Assembly (NCBI RefSeq): GCF_001443045.1
Contig: NZ_LKPJ01000028.1
Location: 35,578 to 99,577, forward strand
Direction of reading: 5' to 3'
Source: Burkholderia ambifaria
GTDB taxonomy: Bacteria > Pseudomonadota > Gammaproteobacteria > Burkholderiales > Burkholderiaceae
Length of the DNA: 64,000 bases
Part shown: positions 26,661 through 34,380 of the stretch, one piece after another
Position numbering within the stretch: the first letter of the stretch is position 1
Layout of the letters: each line of letters opens with the position of its first letter
Made by a program: the position numbers and the translations under genes
Notes under the pieces: generated by a model
Told to the model about the DNA's origin: nothing
Database searches by the model: none
Seen by the model: the letters and a program-made list of their open reading frames with translations, nothing else

Positions 26661-26819
26661 TCAGGTTGCCGCCACCGAGGCAACGGCCATTCCGGCGGGC
26701 GTCTGCCCTGCCCGCCGTGAAATTTCCCCCTGCGCGTCGCCTTCTCAACATAAGGGTTGGATCACCGAAAGGCCTTGCCCCATAAGGCACGACGTAATCC
26801 AGATACATTGCAATACAAA

Positions 26820-26840
26820 ATATCGCATGCGATTTAATCG
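26820..26840. promoter_or_regulatory. OhrR-like operator 1 upstream of ohr
   Basis: ATATCGC then ATGCGATTTAATCG, with the perfect palindrome ATCGCATGCGAT at 26822-26833. It ends 7 bases before the -35 element of the ohr promoter. The same pattern recurs at 26879, 28185 and 29644. Confidence 0.65.
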
Positions 26841-26847
26841 AATCCGC

Positions 26848-26876
26848 TTGACGGCGAGAGGTGCTTCGACGAAACT
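26848..26876 (+). promoter_or_regulatory. Putative ohr promoter
   Basis: TTGACG at 26848-26853 and GAAACT at 26871-26876 are separated by exactly 17 bases. The two OhrR-like boxes flank it, one upstream of the -35 and one at the expected transcription start. The -10 element is a weak match to consensus. Confidence 0.5.
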
Positions 26877-26878
26877 GC

Positions 26879-26900
26879 ATCGCATGCGATCGAATCGCAT
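26879..26900. promoter_or_regulatory. OhrR-like operator 2 upstream of ohr
   Basis: ATCGCATGCGAT followed by CGAATCGCAT. The first 12 bases are a perfect palindrome identical to that of operator 1. Located just after the -10 element, where a bound repressor would block initiation. Confidence 0.65.
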
Positions 26901-26934
26901 CTGAGAAAGACCTTCCAACCTGACGGAGTGAAAG

Positions 26935-27354
26935 ATGAGCAAGATCGAAAAAGTGCTGTACACGGGCAAGACGCACACGACTTCCGGCGGCCGCGACGGC
27001 TCGGCGCGCAGTTCCGACGGCCGTCTCGACATCCAGCTGTCGTCGCCGGGCAGCGCCGGCACGGGCACCAACCCGGAACAACTGTTCGCGGCCGGCTGGT
27101 CGGCCTGCTTCATCGGCGCAATGCAGCTTGCAGCGCGTGCGGCGAAGGTGACGCTGCCGGTCGACCTCGCGGTCGACGCCGAAGTGGACCTGGGCATGGG
27201 CGGCAACGCGTACTTCCTGCAGGCCCGCCTGAACGTGAGCGTGCCGGGGCTCGATCGCGACGTCGTGCAGCACATCGTCGATACCGCACATCAGACCTGC
27301 CCGTATTCGAAGGCGACGCGCGGCAACATCGACGTCGAGATTCGCATCGTCTGA
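26935..27354 (+). CDS. ohr: Organic hydroperoxide resistance protein (Ohr)
   Basis: 139 residues. Thiol peroxidase that reduces organic hydroperoxides using lipoyl-type thiols. Both catalytic cysteines are in place: Cys58 in GWSACFIGAM and Cys122 in QTCPYSKATRGN. The GTNPEQLFAAG stretch that carries the family Glu is intact. Length is exactly that of the family. Two OhrR-like boxes and a promoter precede it, and ohrR is 1.8 kb downstream in opposite orientation, so peroxide induction is very likely. Confidence 0.95.
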   Translation: MSKIEKVLYTGKTHTTSGGRDGSARSSDGRLDIQLSSPGSAGTGTNPEQLFAAGWSACFIGAMQLAARAAKVTLPVDLAVDAEVDLGMGGNAYFLQARLNVSVPGLDRDVVQHIVDTAHQTCPYSKATRGNIDVEIRIV

Positions 27355-27421
27355 TGTGTTGCATCGGGCGGCCAGGCGCCGCCTTCACGAATGTCCTGCC
27401 ATTTTCTTGTCGAGGTGAATG

Positions 27422-27748
27422 ATGAAAACCCAACTGATCGCTGCCGTTCTCGTTGCCGTGTCCGCTGCCGTTGCCGCGCCGGCCTTTGCCAATGACGTCG
27501 TCGTGACGCGTGCTCAAGTGCGCGCCGAGTTCGTGCAACTGCAGCAAGCCGGCTATGAGCCGGGCCGTGCGAACGATCCGCACTATCCGGACGACCTGCA
27601 AGCCGCGCTGACGCGTATCGACGCGAACGGCACCGTCGCGGCCGACACGGCGACGTCCGGTTATGGCAGCGCCGCCGCCGCCGTCACGCAGTCGGGCAGC
27701 CGTTCGGTCACGCATGTCGCCGAGCGCTCGATCTACTTCGGCCATTGA
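27422..27748 (+). CDS. DUF4148 exported protein, copy 1
   Basis: 108 residues. A signal peptide (MKTQLIAAVLVAVSAAVAA, cleavage after AFA) is followed by the DUF4148 pattern VTRAQVRAEFVQLQQAGYEP and then DPHYPDDLQAAL. Secreted or periplasmic; function unknown, common in Burkholderia. Of the tandem ATGs at 27419 and 27422 the second is better spaced from the GAGGTG ribosome site. A close paralogue follows 75 bases downstream, and even the ribosome-site context (TCGAGGTGAATGATG) is duplicated. Confidence 0.87.
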   Translation: MKTQLIAAVLVAVSAAVAAPAFANDVVVTRAQVRAEFVQLQQAGYEPGRANDPHYPDDLQAALTRIDANGTVAADTATSGYGSAAAAVTQSGSRSVTHVAERSIYFGH

Positions 27749-27823
27749 ACGAAACCGCGATCGGCGCCGATTGCCGGCGTGCCGCGCGCAACCTGAATAC
27801 CCGCTTTTCTATCGAGGTGAATG

Positions 27824-28150
27824 ATGAAGACCCAACTGATTGCAGCCCTGCTCGTCGCCGTATCGGCTTCCGTGACCTCCTCGGCCTTTGCGGCCGAAAG
27901 CACCGTGACGCGTGCGCAAGTGCGGGCGGAGCTGGCCGCGCTCCAGCAGGCTGGCTATCTGCCGAATCGCGCGAACGATCCGAACTATCCGGACAACCTG
28001 CAGGCAGCGCTGAAGCGGGTTCGCGACAACGGTGCGACGGTGGCCGACACGCAGGCAGCCGGTTATGGCGGCAACGCCGACGGCGCGACGCAGTCCGGCA
28101 GTCGCAGCACGATTCGCACGGCGGAGCGCTCGATCTATTCCGGACATTGA
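27824..28150 (+). CDS. DUF4148 exported protein, copy 2
   Basis: 108 residues, collinear with copy 1 over its whole length. Signal peptide MKTQLIAALLVAVSASVTS, then VTRAQVRAELAALQQAGYLP and DPNYPDNLQAAL, ending ERSIYSGH against ERSIYFGH. The pair is a local tandem duplication that has diverged moderately. Both lie between ohr and the GNAT gene. Whether they belong to the peroxide response is unknown. Confidence 0.87.
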   Translation: MKTQLIAALLVAVSASVTSSAFAAESTVTRAQVRAELAALQQAGYLPNRANDPNYPDNLQAALKRVRDNGATVADTQAAGYGGNADGATQSGSRSTIRTAERSIYSGH

Positions 28151-28184
28151 ACGTCGCGACGAAATCGGCGATATCGTCCGTCAA

Positions 28185-28207
28185 ATATGGCGCATGCGAT
28201 GTAATCG
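28185..28207. promoter_or_regulatory. OhrR-like operator 3 upstream of the GNAT gene
   Basis: GCATGCGATGTAATCG at 28192-28207 matches 15 of 16 bases of the core GCATGCGATTTAATCG of operator 1. It is preceded by AAATATGG and followed by a T-rich stretch (28213-28224). It lies 90 bases before the start of the acetyltransferase gene. Confidence 0.5.
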
Positions 28208-28296
28208 TGTGCGCTTTTTTTTATTTTGCCTGCCAACCTGCGTCGGCGATCGCGTTTATGCTGTGCGGCGGACGGCCTTCAATCAAGGAGCGGGCA

Positions 28297-29040
28297 ATGC
28301 GGGAAGCGACGACGGGGCATGAAGAAGGCGGATCGCATCCGCTCGACAACGTCGTTTGGAATGCGCTCACCGGCGAGCAGCATTGTTTTGCACTCGGCGA
28401 TGCGCTTGCGCGGCGATTCCCTCCGGCGCTTGCGCCGTTTGCCGGCATGGCCGAGCGCAGCGCGGGTGCGTTCGATGCGCTGCGCGCACTGATCGACGCG
28501 CACGGTCCGGCGGCACTGGTCACGCCGGACGAGATCCCGACGCCGGCCGGCTGTTCCGTGGTCCGGCGTGCGGTGCTGCATCAGATGATCTGGCAGGGAA
28601 CGCTCGACGACGCGCATCCTCTGGAGCATGTCCGGTTGACGGACGCTGACGTGCCGGAGATGCTCGAGCTGATCGCGGCGACGGAACCGGGGCCCTTCGG
28701 CACGCGCACGATCGAATTCGGCGGTTATATCGGTGTACGCAGACAGGGCCGGCTCGTGGCGATGGTGGGTCAGCGGCTGAAGGCAGGCGAGCATGCGGAG
28801 ATCAGCGCGGTGTGCGTGGATGCCGCGTTTCGGGGCCAGGGCCTCGCGGCCGGGCTGATCCGCTCGTTGATCGCGACCATCCTCGCGCGGGCGGAAACGC
28901 CGTTCCTGCACGTGCTCACGTCGAATCACGTCGCGATCGAGCGCTATCGGGCCCTTGGCTTCGCGATGCGTCGCGACATGCATCTGCTGGTGTTGGGGCG
29001 CGAAGACGGCCGGACGGAGCAACCCGGGAGCAAGCCGTAA
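28297..29040 (+). CDS. GNAT-family acetyltransferase
   Basis: 247 residues. The N-terminal about 100 residues are a variable substrate domain. The C-terminal GNAT core has ISAVCVDAAFRGQGLAAGLIRSLI, i.e. beta-4 plus the Q/RxxGxG/A acetyl-CoA motif at about residues 168-191, and ERYRALGFAMRRDM near the end. Start ATG 28297 follows AAGGAG by 6 bases. An OhrR-like box lies in its promoter, suggesting peroxide-linked expression. The acceptor substrate is unknown. Confidence 0.87.
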   Translation: MREATTGHEEGGSHPLDNVVWNALTGEQHCFALGDALARRFPPALAPFAGMAERSAGAFDALRALIDAHGPAALVTPDEIPTPAGCSVVRRAVLHQMIWQGTLDDAHPLEHVRLTDADVPEMLELIAATEPGPFGTRTIEFGGYIGVRRQGRLVAMVGQRLKAGEHAEISAVCVDAAFRGQGLAAGLIRSLIATILARAETPFLHVLTSNHVAIERYRALGFAMRRDMHLLVLGREDGRTEQPGSKP

Positions 29041-29141
29041 AGAGCCGGTGTGCCGGACCTGATCGCGGGCGACTTGCGGAAATGGCGAAGGAGCCGGCGA
29101 AAACACCCCGCTGGCTCGACATCGATGCTGAATCGGTTCGT

Positions 29142-29597
29142 CTACTCGTCGATCGAATCGATCAGGTTGCCGCGCAGCGTGACGATCGCCTTCTGCATCT
29201 TCGCGAATTCGTCGGGTTTCAACCCGGTGGCTTCGACCAGGTTCATGTCGAGCCCCTTCTCGCGCACGCGGCGGCCGCTTTTCGTCAGGCTCACGAGCAC
29301 CTGGCGCTCGTCCGACGGATCGCGGTGTCGCTCCAGATAACCCATCGCCTCGAGCTTTTTCAGGATCGGCGTCAGCGTGTTCGATTCGAGGAACAGCTTC
29401 TCGCCGAGCTGCCCGACCGTCTGGTTGCCCTCCTCCCACAGCGCGATGATCGTGATGTATTGCGTGTACGTGAGACCGAGCTCCTCGAGGATCGGCTTGT
29501 ATGCCTTGCCGAATGCGAGGTTCGTCGAGTAGATCGCAAAACACAGGAACTCGGACAGTTTCGGCGTGGCGGGCGATTGTGCTTCGGTTGGTTTCAT
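29142..29597 (-). CDS. ohrR: OhrR, MarR-family peroxide-sensing repressor
   Basis: 151 residues of a winged-helix MarR protein. The sensing cysteine is in the expected N-terminal helix (Cys19 in SEFLCFAIYSTN). The wing contains DPSDERQVLVSLT. There is no other cysteine in the protein, so it is of the one-Cys type (like Bacillus OhrR) and lacks the C-terminal partner Cys of the Xanthomonas type. Oxidation of Cys19 by organic peroxides should release the operators. A box of the same consensus lies 47 bases upstream of its start, suggesting autoregulation. Confidence 0.92.
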   Translation of the reverse strand: MKPTEAQSPATPKLSEFLCFAIYSTNLAFGKAYKPILEELGLTYTQYITIIALWEEGNQTVGQLGEKLFLESNTLTPILKKLEAMGYLERHRDPSDERQVLVSLTKSGRRVREKGLDMNLVEATGLKPDEFAKMQKAIVTLRGNLIDSIDE

Positions 29598-29643
29598 GAG
29601 CGTCCTCCATCGACACGGGATCGGTCGCAGATGAGCGCATTAT

Positions 29644-29664
29644 ATATCGCGTGCGATCTTATCG
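29644..29664. promoter_or_regulatory. OhrR-like operator 4 upstream of ohrR
   Basis: ATATCGCGTGCGAT followed by CTTATCG differs from ohr operator 1 at three positions of 21. It lies upstream of the ohrR start, consistent with autoregulation. Confidence 0.6.
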
Positions 29665-29722
29665 GAAGCATGACTATCGCTTCCGATCAACAGGATGCGA
29701 TATGTACGGTGTCTGCTCGCGC

Positions 29723-29866
29723 TCAGCCCCCGCCGACGTCGTTTCGACCACGGCGGTTGCCGGTCCGCTGCCGGCTGACCGACAGCAGCGAGCACTGCAC
29801 CGGATGCGCGATTTCGGTGGCAAGGCCGCCCGCGGCGAACAGCAGGATCATCAGCCAGCGTTTCAT
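29723..29866 (-). CDS. Small putative exported/membrane protein coupled to the GFA gene
   Basis: 47 residues: a hydrophobic N-terminus (MKRWLMILLFAAGGLATEIA) and a basic, low-complexity tail. Its ATG overlaps the stop of the GFA gene as ATGA, and CGTGGAGGACG lies just before it (GGAGG, 7 bases from the ATG), which favours real translation. There is one Cys. No family is recognised. It could be a signal-peptide-like leader or a decayed gene; the tail composition is not strongly protein-like. Confidence 0.35.
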   Translation of the reverse strand: MKRWLMILLFAAGGLATEIAHPVQCSLLSVSRQRTGNRRGRNDVGGG

Positions 29867-30234
29867 GCGTCCTCCACGACGGAAAGGCTCGCGCCGTCGG
29901 CGACTGCCGCGTCGAGCGCGTACGGATCGACGCCTTCGAGGCAGCCGAGATTGACGCGCCAGCACGCGGGATCCTTGCGCGTCTGGTGAAACGGATAGAT
30001 GCCGCACCGGCTGCAGAAATAGTGGCGGGCCGTGTGCGTGTTGAAGCGGTAGCGCGTCAGTGCGCCCTCGCCCGCGACGATCTTGAGGTCGGCCGCATCG
30101 AACATCGGGCTCATCAGCGCGCCGCGGCGGCGGCAGAGGCTGCAGTTGCAGCGAACCGCCGGCGCAAGCGCGGTCCGGACTTCGAATTTCACGGCGCCGC
30201 AGTGGCAGGATCCGTTGAACCATGTCGCAGACAT
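29863..30234 (-). CDS. GFA-domain (CENP-V/GFA) zinc protein
   Basis: 123 residues with a complete set of zinc-ligand cysteines: Cys10 and Cys12 (CHC), Cys29/31/34 (CNCSLC) and Cys74/77 (CSRC). This is the glutathione-dependent formaldehyde-activating-like fold. Relatives bind glutathione adducts; most are uncharacterised. The ATG at 30234 follows GAGGAGC. Gene context (nitronate monooxygenase and MFS genes upstream on the same strand, 182 bases away) does not settle its substrate. Confidence 0.9.
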   Translation of the reverse strand: MSATWFNGSCHCGAVKFEVRTALAPAVRCNCSLCRRRGALMSPMFDAADLKIVAGEGALTRYRFNTHTARHYFCSRCGIYPFHQTRKDPACWRVNLGCLEGVDPYALDAAVADGASLSVVEDA

Positions 30235-30415
30235 GTCGTGCTCCTCAAGTGGTCATGTCTGCTTTATAGCGGGCCCGGGCCCATGCGTTGTATCGCGCTG
30301 TATCCATGCGGCGCGCAGATACAGAACATTGCAATTTTGTTGCCGGCGATGTGCGTTGCGGTGGCGTTGCAGCGCATTTGCCAAGCGCCGGCATGTGTGG
30401 CACGCGGCCCGGGAA

Positions 30416-31516
30416 TCAGTCCAGCACGTGCTGCAACCGCGCGATGGCCGCTCGCGTCTCGCGCTCGAGCGTCGCGAACAGTTCGGCAGCCGGCAGCGAC
30501 CGGACGAGCGGTGCCGCCTGCCCCGCCCACTGCGCGCCGTAGCCGAACTCGCCTTTCGCCTTGGCGGCCGCATGCAGTGCCTTGCCGGCGTCATACGCGA
30601 TCGGATAGGCCGGTGTGGCCGGTGCGTGCGGATCGTCGCCGAGCGCGGTCAGCCGATTCGCGATGCCGCGCGCGATCCGGCCGGAAATCGCGGTCGTGAA
30701 CGTCGTGCGGTGCGCCGCGTTGCCGAGGATCGCGCGGCGATAGCCGTCGTCGATCGAGGTCTCCGGGCACGCGACGAACGCGGTGCCGAGCTGCGCGGCC
30801 TGCGCGCCGAGCGCGAGCGCCGCGGCGATGCCGTTGCCGTCCATGATGCCGCCGGCGGCGATCACCGGCAGCGCGCATTCGCGCACGAGCAGGCGCGTCA
30901 GCGCGAATGTGCCAAGCCGGTCGTCGTGCACCGTCGAGTCGAATACGCCACGGTGCCCGCCGGCCTCGATGCCCTGCGCGACGATCGCATCGATGCCGGC
31001 CGCGGCGATCTGCCGGGCTTCGTCGGGATTCGTCGCGGCCGCGAACAGCGTGATGCCCGCACGCTTCAACACGGCAATGGCCTCATCGGACGGCAACCCG
31101 AAATGAAAGCTCACGACCGCCGGCTTTTCTTCAACCAGCATCGCGAGCATCGCATCGTCCGCGACGAAGCTCGTGTAGATCTCCGACAGCGACACCGGTG
31201 GCGTCGCGCCCTGTTCGCGGAACGCCGGCGCGAGCCAGTCGAGCCACGCGCGTTCGACCGCTGCGTCGGCACGGGCCGGCTGGTGGCAGAACAGGTTGAT
31301 GTTGAACGGCTGGTCAGTAAGTGCGCGCGTGTCGCGGATCATCTTGCGCGCACCGTCGGCGTTCGTCGCGCCGACGCCGAGCGAGCCCAGCCCGCCCGCG
31401 TTCGATACGGCAGCCGCCAGCGCAGGTGTGCTGACACCGGCCATCGGCGCCTGGATGATCGGGGTGCGGATGCCGAGCGTGCGCAACAGCGTCCGGTTGT
31501 CGGTCGGTTGATTCAT
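30416..31516 (-). CDS. Nitronate monooxygenase (2-nitropropane dioxygenase family)
   Basis: 366-residue FMN TIM barrel. It carries IIQAPMAGVSTPALAAAVSNAGG at the N-terminus, IVAQGIEAGGHRG (a conserved His-Arg loop near residue 190), PVIAAGGIMDGNGIAAALALGAQAAQLGTAFV (phosphate binding) and a C-terminal YGAQWAGQAAPL. These match class I nitronate monooxygenases, which oxidise alkyl nitronates such as propionate 3-nitronate with O2. The gene lies 281 bases downstream of the two MFS genes on the same strand and probably has its own promoter. Confidence 0.9.
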   Translation of the reverse strand: MNQPTDNRTLLRTLGIRTPIIQAPMAGVSTPALAAAVSNAGGLGSLGVGATNADGARKMIRDTRALTDQPFNINLFCHQPARADAAVERAWLDWLAPAFREQGATPPVSLSEIYTSFVADDAMLAMLVEEKPAVVSFHFGLPSDEAIAVLKRAGITLFAAATNPDEARQIAAAGIDAIVAQGIEAGGHRGVFDSTVHDDRLGTFALTRLLVRECALPVIAAGGIMDGNGIAAALALGAQAAQLGTAFVACPETSIDDGYRRAILGNAAHRTTFTTAISGRIARGIANRLTALGDDPHAPATPAYPIAYDAGKALHAAAKAKGEFGYGAQWAGQAAPLVRSLPAAELFATLERETRAAIARLQHVLD

Positions 31517-31797
31517 GTCGTTGTCTCCTGCAACGTCCGGGATCGGAATGCTGCGGCCAGAGCCGAAGCGGCTGGGTCAGGTTCGGCACGCGGCGCGTTC
31601 ACGGCACGTCGCGTGCAGCCGGGCCGGTCATGCGAAAGCGATGGCGAATGCGGCGGCCGATCGGGCGTTGACGCCGGCTCGCGCGAGGCGCGATACGTTC
31701 GCGGATCGTCATGTTCGAACGGTGCGCGCAGCGGCTTCCCCGCAACTGCGCCCATGCTACGCCAGTCCGCCACCCCCCGGTTCGGCCCGCGCCGGCT

Positions 31798-33057
31798 TTA
31801 TCGACTGCGTACGCGACAGGCGAGCCCCGCGCAGGCGGTCAGCAGCGCGGCCGTCACGAAGAATACCGAATGCAGACCGAGCGCGACGCCGATTTGTCCG
31901 CCGATCACGGGGCCGATCACCTGCCCGCAGAACTGCGCGGATTGCAGGTAGCCGAGCATCTGGCCCGTCGCGCGCTCGTCGACCGACTGGCGGACCAGCT
32001 TGCCGATCGCCGGCAGCAGCCCGGCGAGCGTCATCCCCATCAGCACCCGCAGTGCCGCGAGCTGCCACCAGTGCGTGACGAACGCCTGCGGCAGCATGGC
32101 GAGCGCGGTCAAAAGCAGGCAGCCGACGATCACGTTCCAGCTGCCGATCCGGTCGGCGAGCGCGCCGAGCCGCGCGGCGGTGAGCACGCTGCCGAGTGCC
32201 GAACAGGCCATCACGACGCCGGCGACGCGCGCCAGGTGACTGCCGTCCACGCCGAGCCCGCCGATGTAGACCGTGATGATCGGCTCGATCGACATGTTCG
32301 CGAGCAGCACCATCATCGCCGTCACAAGGAGCGCGGCGACCGCCGCACGATCGGTGCGCCGTGCCGTGTCCGCCGTCGTTGCGCGGGCTTGTCGCGCCTG
32401 CGCGTCGGTGTCCGCGCGAAAGTCTTCCTTTACGATGAAGATCGTCAGCAGCGCGGCGACGGCGATCATCGCGCCCCCCGCGAAAAACGTCCCGCGAATG
32501 CCGAGCCAGCCCGGCAGCAGCCCGCCGACGAGCGGCCCGACCAGGTTGCCGGCGAGCGCACCGGTCGACAGGATGCCGAGCGCCCAGCCCGCGCGTTCGC
32601 GCGGCGCCTGGGTGCCGACCATCACGGTCGACGCCGACGCATAGCCGCCGACGAGCCCGGCGACGAGCCGCAGCGCAACGAGTTCCTGGACGTTATGCGC
32701 GACGCCGATCAGCGACATCACGACGGCCATCCCGAGCGCCGCGCGCACGAGCATCGGCTTGCGGCCGAAGCGATCCGCGAGACGGCCCCACAGCGGCGCG
32801 GTCACGGCCGTGCCGAGAAACGTCGCGCCGAACGCGACGCCCGACCATTCGATCACGGCCGACTGCGCGTCGACGCCGAGCTGCCGCACATACAGCGGCA
32901 GGAACGGCAGCAGCATGCTCAGGCTGACGAGCGTCGTGAACGAACCGAATACGCACACGGCGAGATTGCGCCGCCAGTAGCGCGCATTGCGTTCGGCGTA
33001 GCTTGCGGCGGACCGGCCGGAGAGCGCCGCGGCTGGTGCCTGGACGGTCGTGCTCAT
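31798..33057 (-). CDS. MFS transporter (drug-efflux-like, 12 TM)
   Basis: 419 residues from ATG 33057. The MFS loop 2-3 motif is GRLADRFGRKPMLVRAALG, and RLVAGLVGGYASASTVMVG follows. The two halves are joined by a cytoplasmic loop rich in Ala/Arg/Asp. Overall it resembles multidrug or sugar-efflux MFS proteins (MdtG type). It overlaps the stop of the upstream YbfB-like MFS gene by four bases (ATGA), so the two transporters are translated together; substrate unknown. Confidence 0.87.
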   Translation of the reverse strand: MSTTVQAPAAALSGRSAASYAERNARYWRRNLAVCVFGSFTTLVSLSMLLPFLPLYVRQLGVDAQSAVIEWSGVAFGATFLGTAVTAPLWGRLADRFGRKPMLVRAALGMAVVMSLIGVAHNVQELVALRLVAGLVGGYASASTVMVGTQAPRERAGWALGILSTGALAGNLVGPLVGGLLPGWLGIRGTFFAGGAMIAVAALLTIFIVKEDFRADTDAQARQARATTADTARRTDRAAVAALLVTAMMVLLANMSIEPIITVYIGGLGVDGSHLARVAGVVMACSALGSVLTAARLGALADRIGSWNVIVGCLLLTALAMLPQAFVTHWWQLAALRVLMGMTLAGLLPAIGKLVRQSVDERATGQMLGYLQSAQFCGQVIGPVIGGQIGVALGLHSVFFVTAALLTACAGLACRVRSR

Positions 33058-34259
33058 CGCGCCCTCGCCGTGCAGGCCACATCGACCACGAGCGCGAGCA
33101 GCAGCGCGGCGCCGCCGACGGCGAACAGGGTTTCGTAACGGCCGCCGCTCGATGCGAACAGGTACGACAGACCGTAGGCGGCCACCGCCTGCATGATCGC
33201 GAAGCTGGTCGTCGCGCTGCGCCATGCGCGTTTCGCGACCGACGGATGATGGGCGAGCAGTTCATTCACGCGTCCGAGTGCGAGCGGCACGATGCCGGGT
33301 GTGAACGCGCCGACCAGCATGCTCGATACGATCAGCGCGGCCGATCCCATCCCGAGCAGCGGCAGCACCACGGCGACGGCCTCGATCGCGAATGCGATGC
33401 GCAGCGCACGGCCGAAGCCGGCGCGATCGGCCAGATGCCCACACGCGAGCGGCCCGACGATCGCGCCGAGGCCGTACAGCACCCAGTACTGCGCGCCCGC
33501 GTCGACGCCCTTGCCGAGTCCGCGGGCCACGTAGTCGACGAGGAAGATCATGTGCGGGACGAGCCCGACCGCATTGAGACCGTACTCGACGTACAGCGCG
33601 CGCAGGCTGCCGGTCGGCAGGTTGCGCGCGTGTGCGGCAGACGGCGCGACGGCCGCGGCGGGCTGCGCATCGTCCGCCGGCCAGCCGTGCCACGCGACGG
33701 CGGTCAGCAGCAGCGACACGACCGCGAGCCCGAGCCATGTCGCGGCGAGCCCCTGCCGCAGCAGGATCGGCACGATCGTGCCCGACGCCGCGATGCCGAG
33801 ACCGATCCCGGTGAAGATGCCGCCGCTCGCAAAACCGCGGCGCGCCGGCGGCACGTGCGCCAGGATCACGGGCGCGGCGAGCACCATCAGGGCACCGCCC
33901 GACAGGCCGGATGCGAAGCGCCAGACGAAGAACCACAGGAACGATACGGGCACCGCGCAGGCGACGAACGCAAGCGTCGCGAGCAGCATCATCGCGCGCA
34001 GCACGGCGGTCGAGCCGGCGCGACGCGCGAGTGCACCGGCGATCAGCGCGCCGGCCAGGTAACCGCCGAGGTTGGCCGCGCCGAGATAGGCTGCCGTCGC
34101 GGCGGGAAACCAGTGCGCGCCGATGATCGCGGGCAGCAACGGCGTGTACGCAAATCGCGCCAGGCCGATGCCGATCAGGCTCGCGCTGGCGCCGGACACC
34201 GTGCCGCGCCACACGTTGAACGCGGGGGCATGCGGCCGGTCGAGAAGCGCTTGTTGCAT
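33054..34259 (-). CDS. YbfB/YjiJ-family MFS transporter
   Basis: 401 residues. The first helix reads GIGLARFAYTPLLPAII, a hallmark of the YbfB/YjiJ branch. GGYLAGALIAGALARRAGS and GFASGGIFTGIGLGIAASGTIVP follow. The start at 34259 sits 5 bases after GGAGG; a longer form from 34271 has no better site. It is the first of two overlapping MFS genes, 116 bases after the LysR gene on the same strand. Members are presumed proton-coupled exporters or importers of small metabolites. Confidence 0.86.
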   Translation of the reverse strand: MQQALLDRPHAPAFNVWRGTVSGASASLIGIGLARFAYTPLLPAIIGAHWFPAATAAYLGAANLGGYLAGALIAGALARRAGSTAVLRAMMLLATLAFVACAVPVSFLWFFVWRFASGLSGGALMVLAAPVILAHVPPARRGFASGGIFTGIGLGIAASGTIVPILLRQGLAATWLGLAVVSLLLTAVAWHGWPADDAQPAAAVAPSAAHARNLPTGSLRALYVEYGLNAVGLVPHMIFLVDYVARGLGKGVDAGAQYWVLYGLGAIVGPLACGHLADRAGFGRALRIAFAIEAVAVVLPLLGMGSAALIVSSMLVGAFTPGIVPLALGRVNELLAHHPSVAKRAWRSATTSFAIMQAVAAYGLSYLFASSGGRYETLFAVGGAALLLALVVDVACTARAR

Positions 34260-34316
34260 GAGGACCTCCATTCGCTGGACGGCCGCACGTGCGTCCGTCG
34301 GTTGAAGGAAGTCTAA

Positions 34317-34380
34317 ATTGAACCGGATATCGGGAGAATCCACGCGATGCGGAAGCCATTCTTCCGCAATGCGGTTCAAT
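34317..34380. repeat. Nested inverted repeats between lysR and the MFS pair
   Basis: Outer arms are ATTGAACCG (34317-34325) and CGGTTCAAT (34372-34380), a perfect 9 bp. Inside them lies TGCGGAAG-CCATT-CTTCCGCA (34348-34368), a perfect 8 bp with a 5-base loop. The right outer arm overlaps the lysR stop codon. No clear T-run follows in the transcription direction, so it is a poor intrinsic terminator. It could be an RNA attenuator, an mRNA stabiliser or a twin operator. Confidence 0.6.

Noticed and set aside
26693..26717. CGGCGGGC...GCCCGCCG hairpin after the RidA-family gene
   Set aside because: An 8-bp stem exists, but the following TGAAATTTCC lacks a clear T-run. It may still be a weak terminator.
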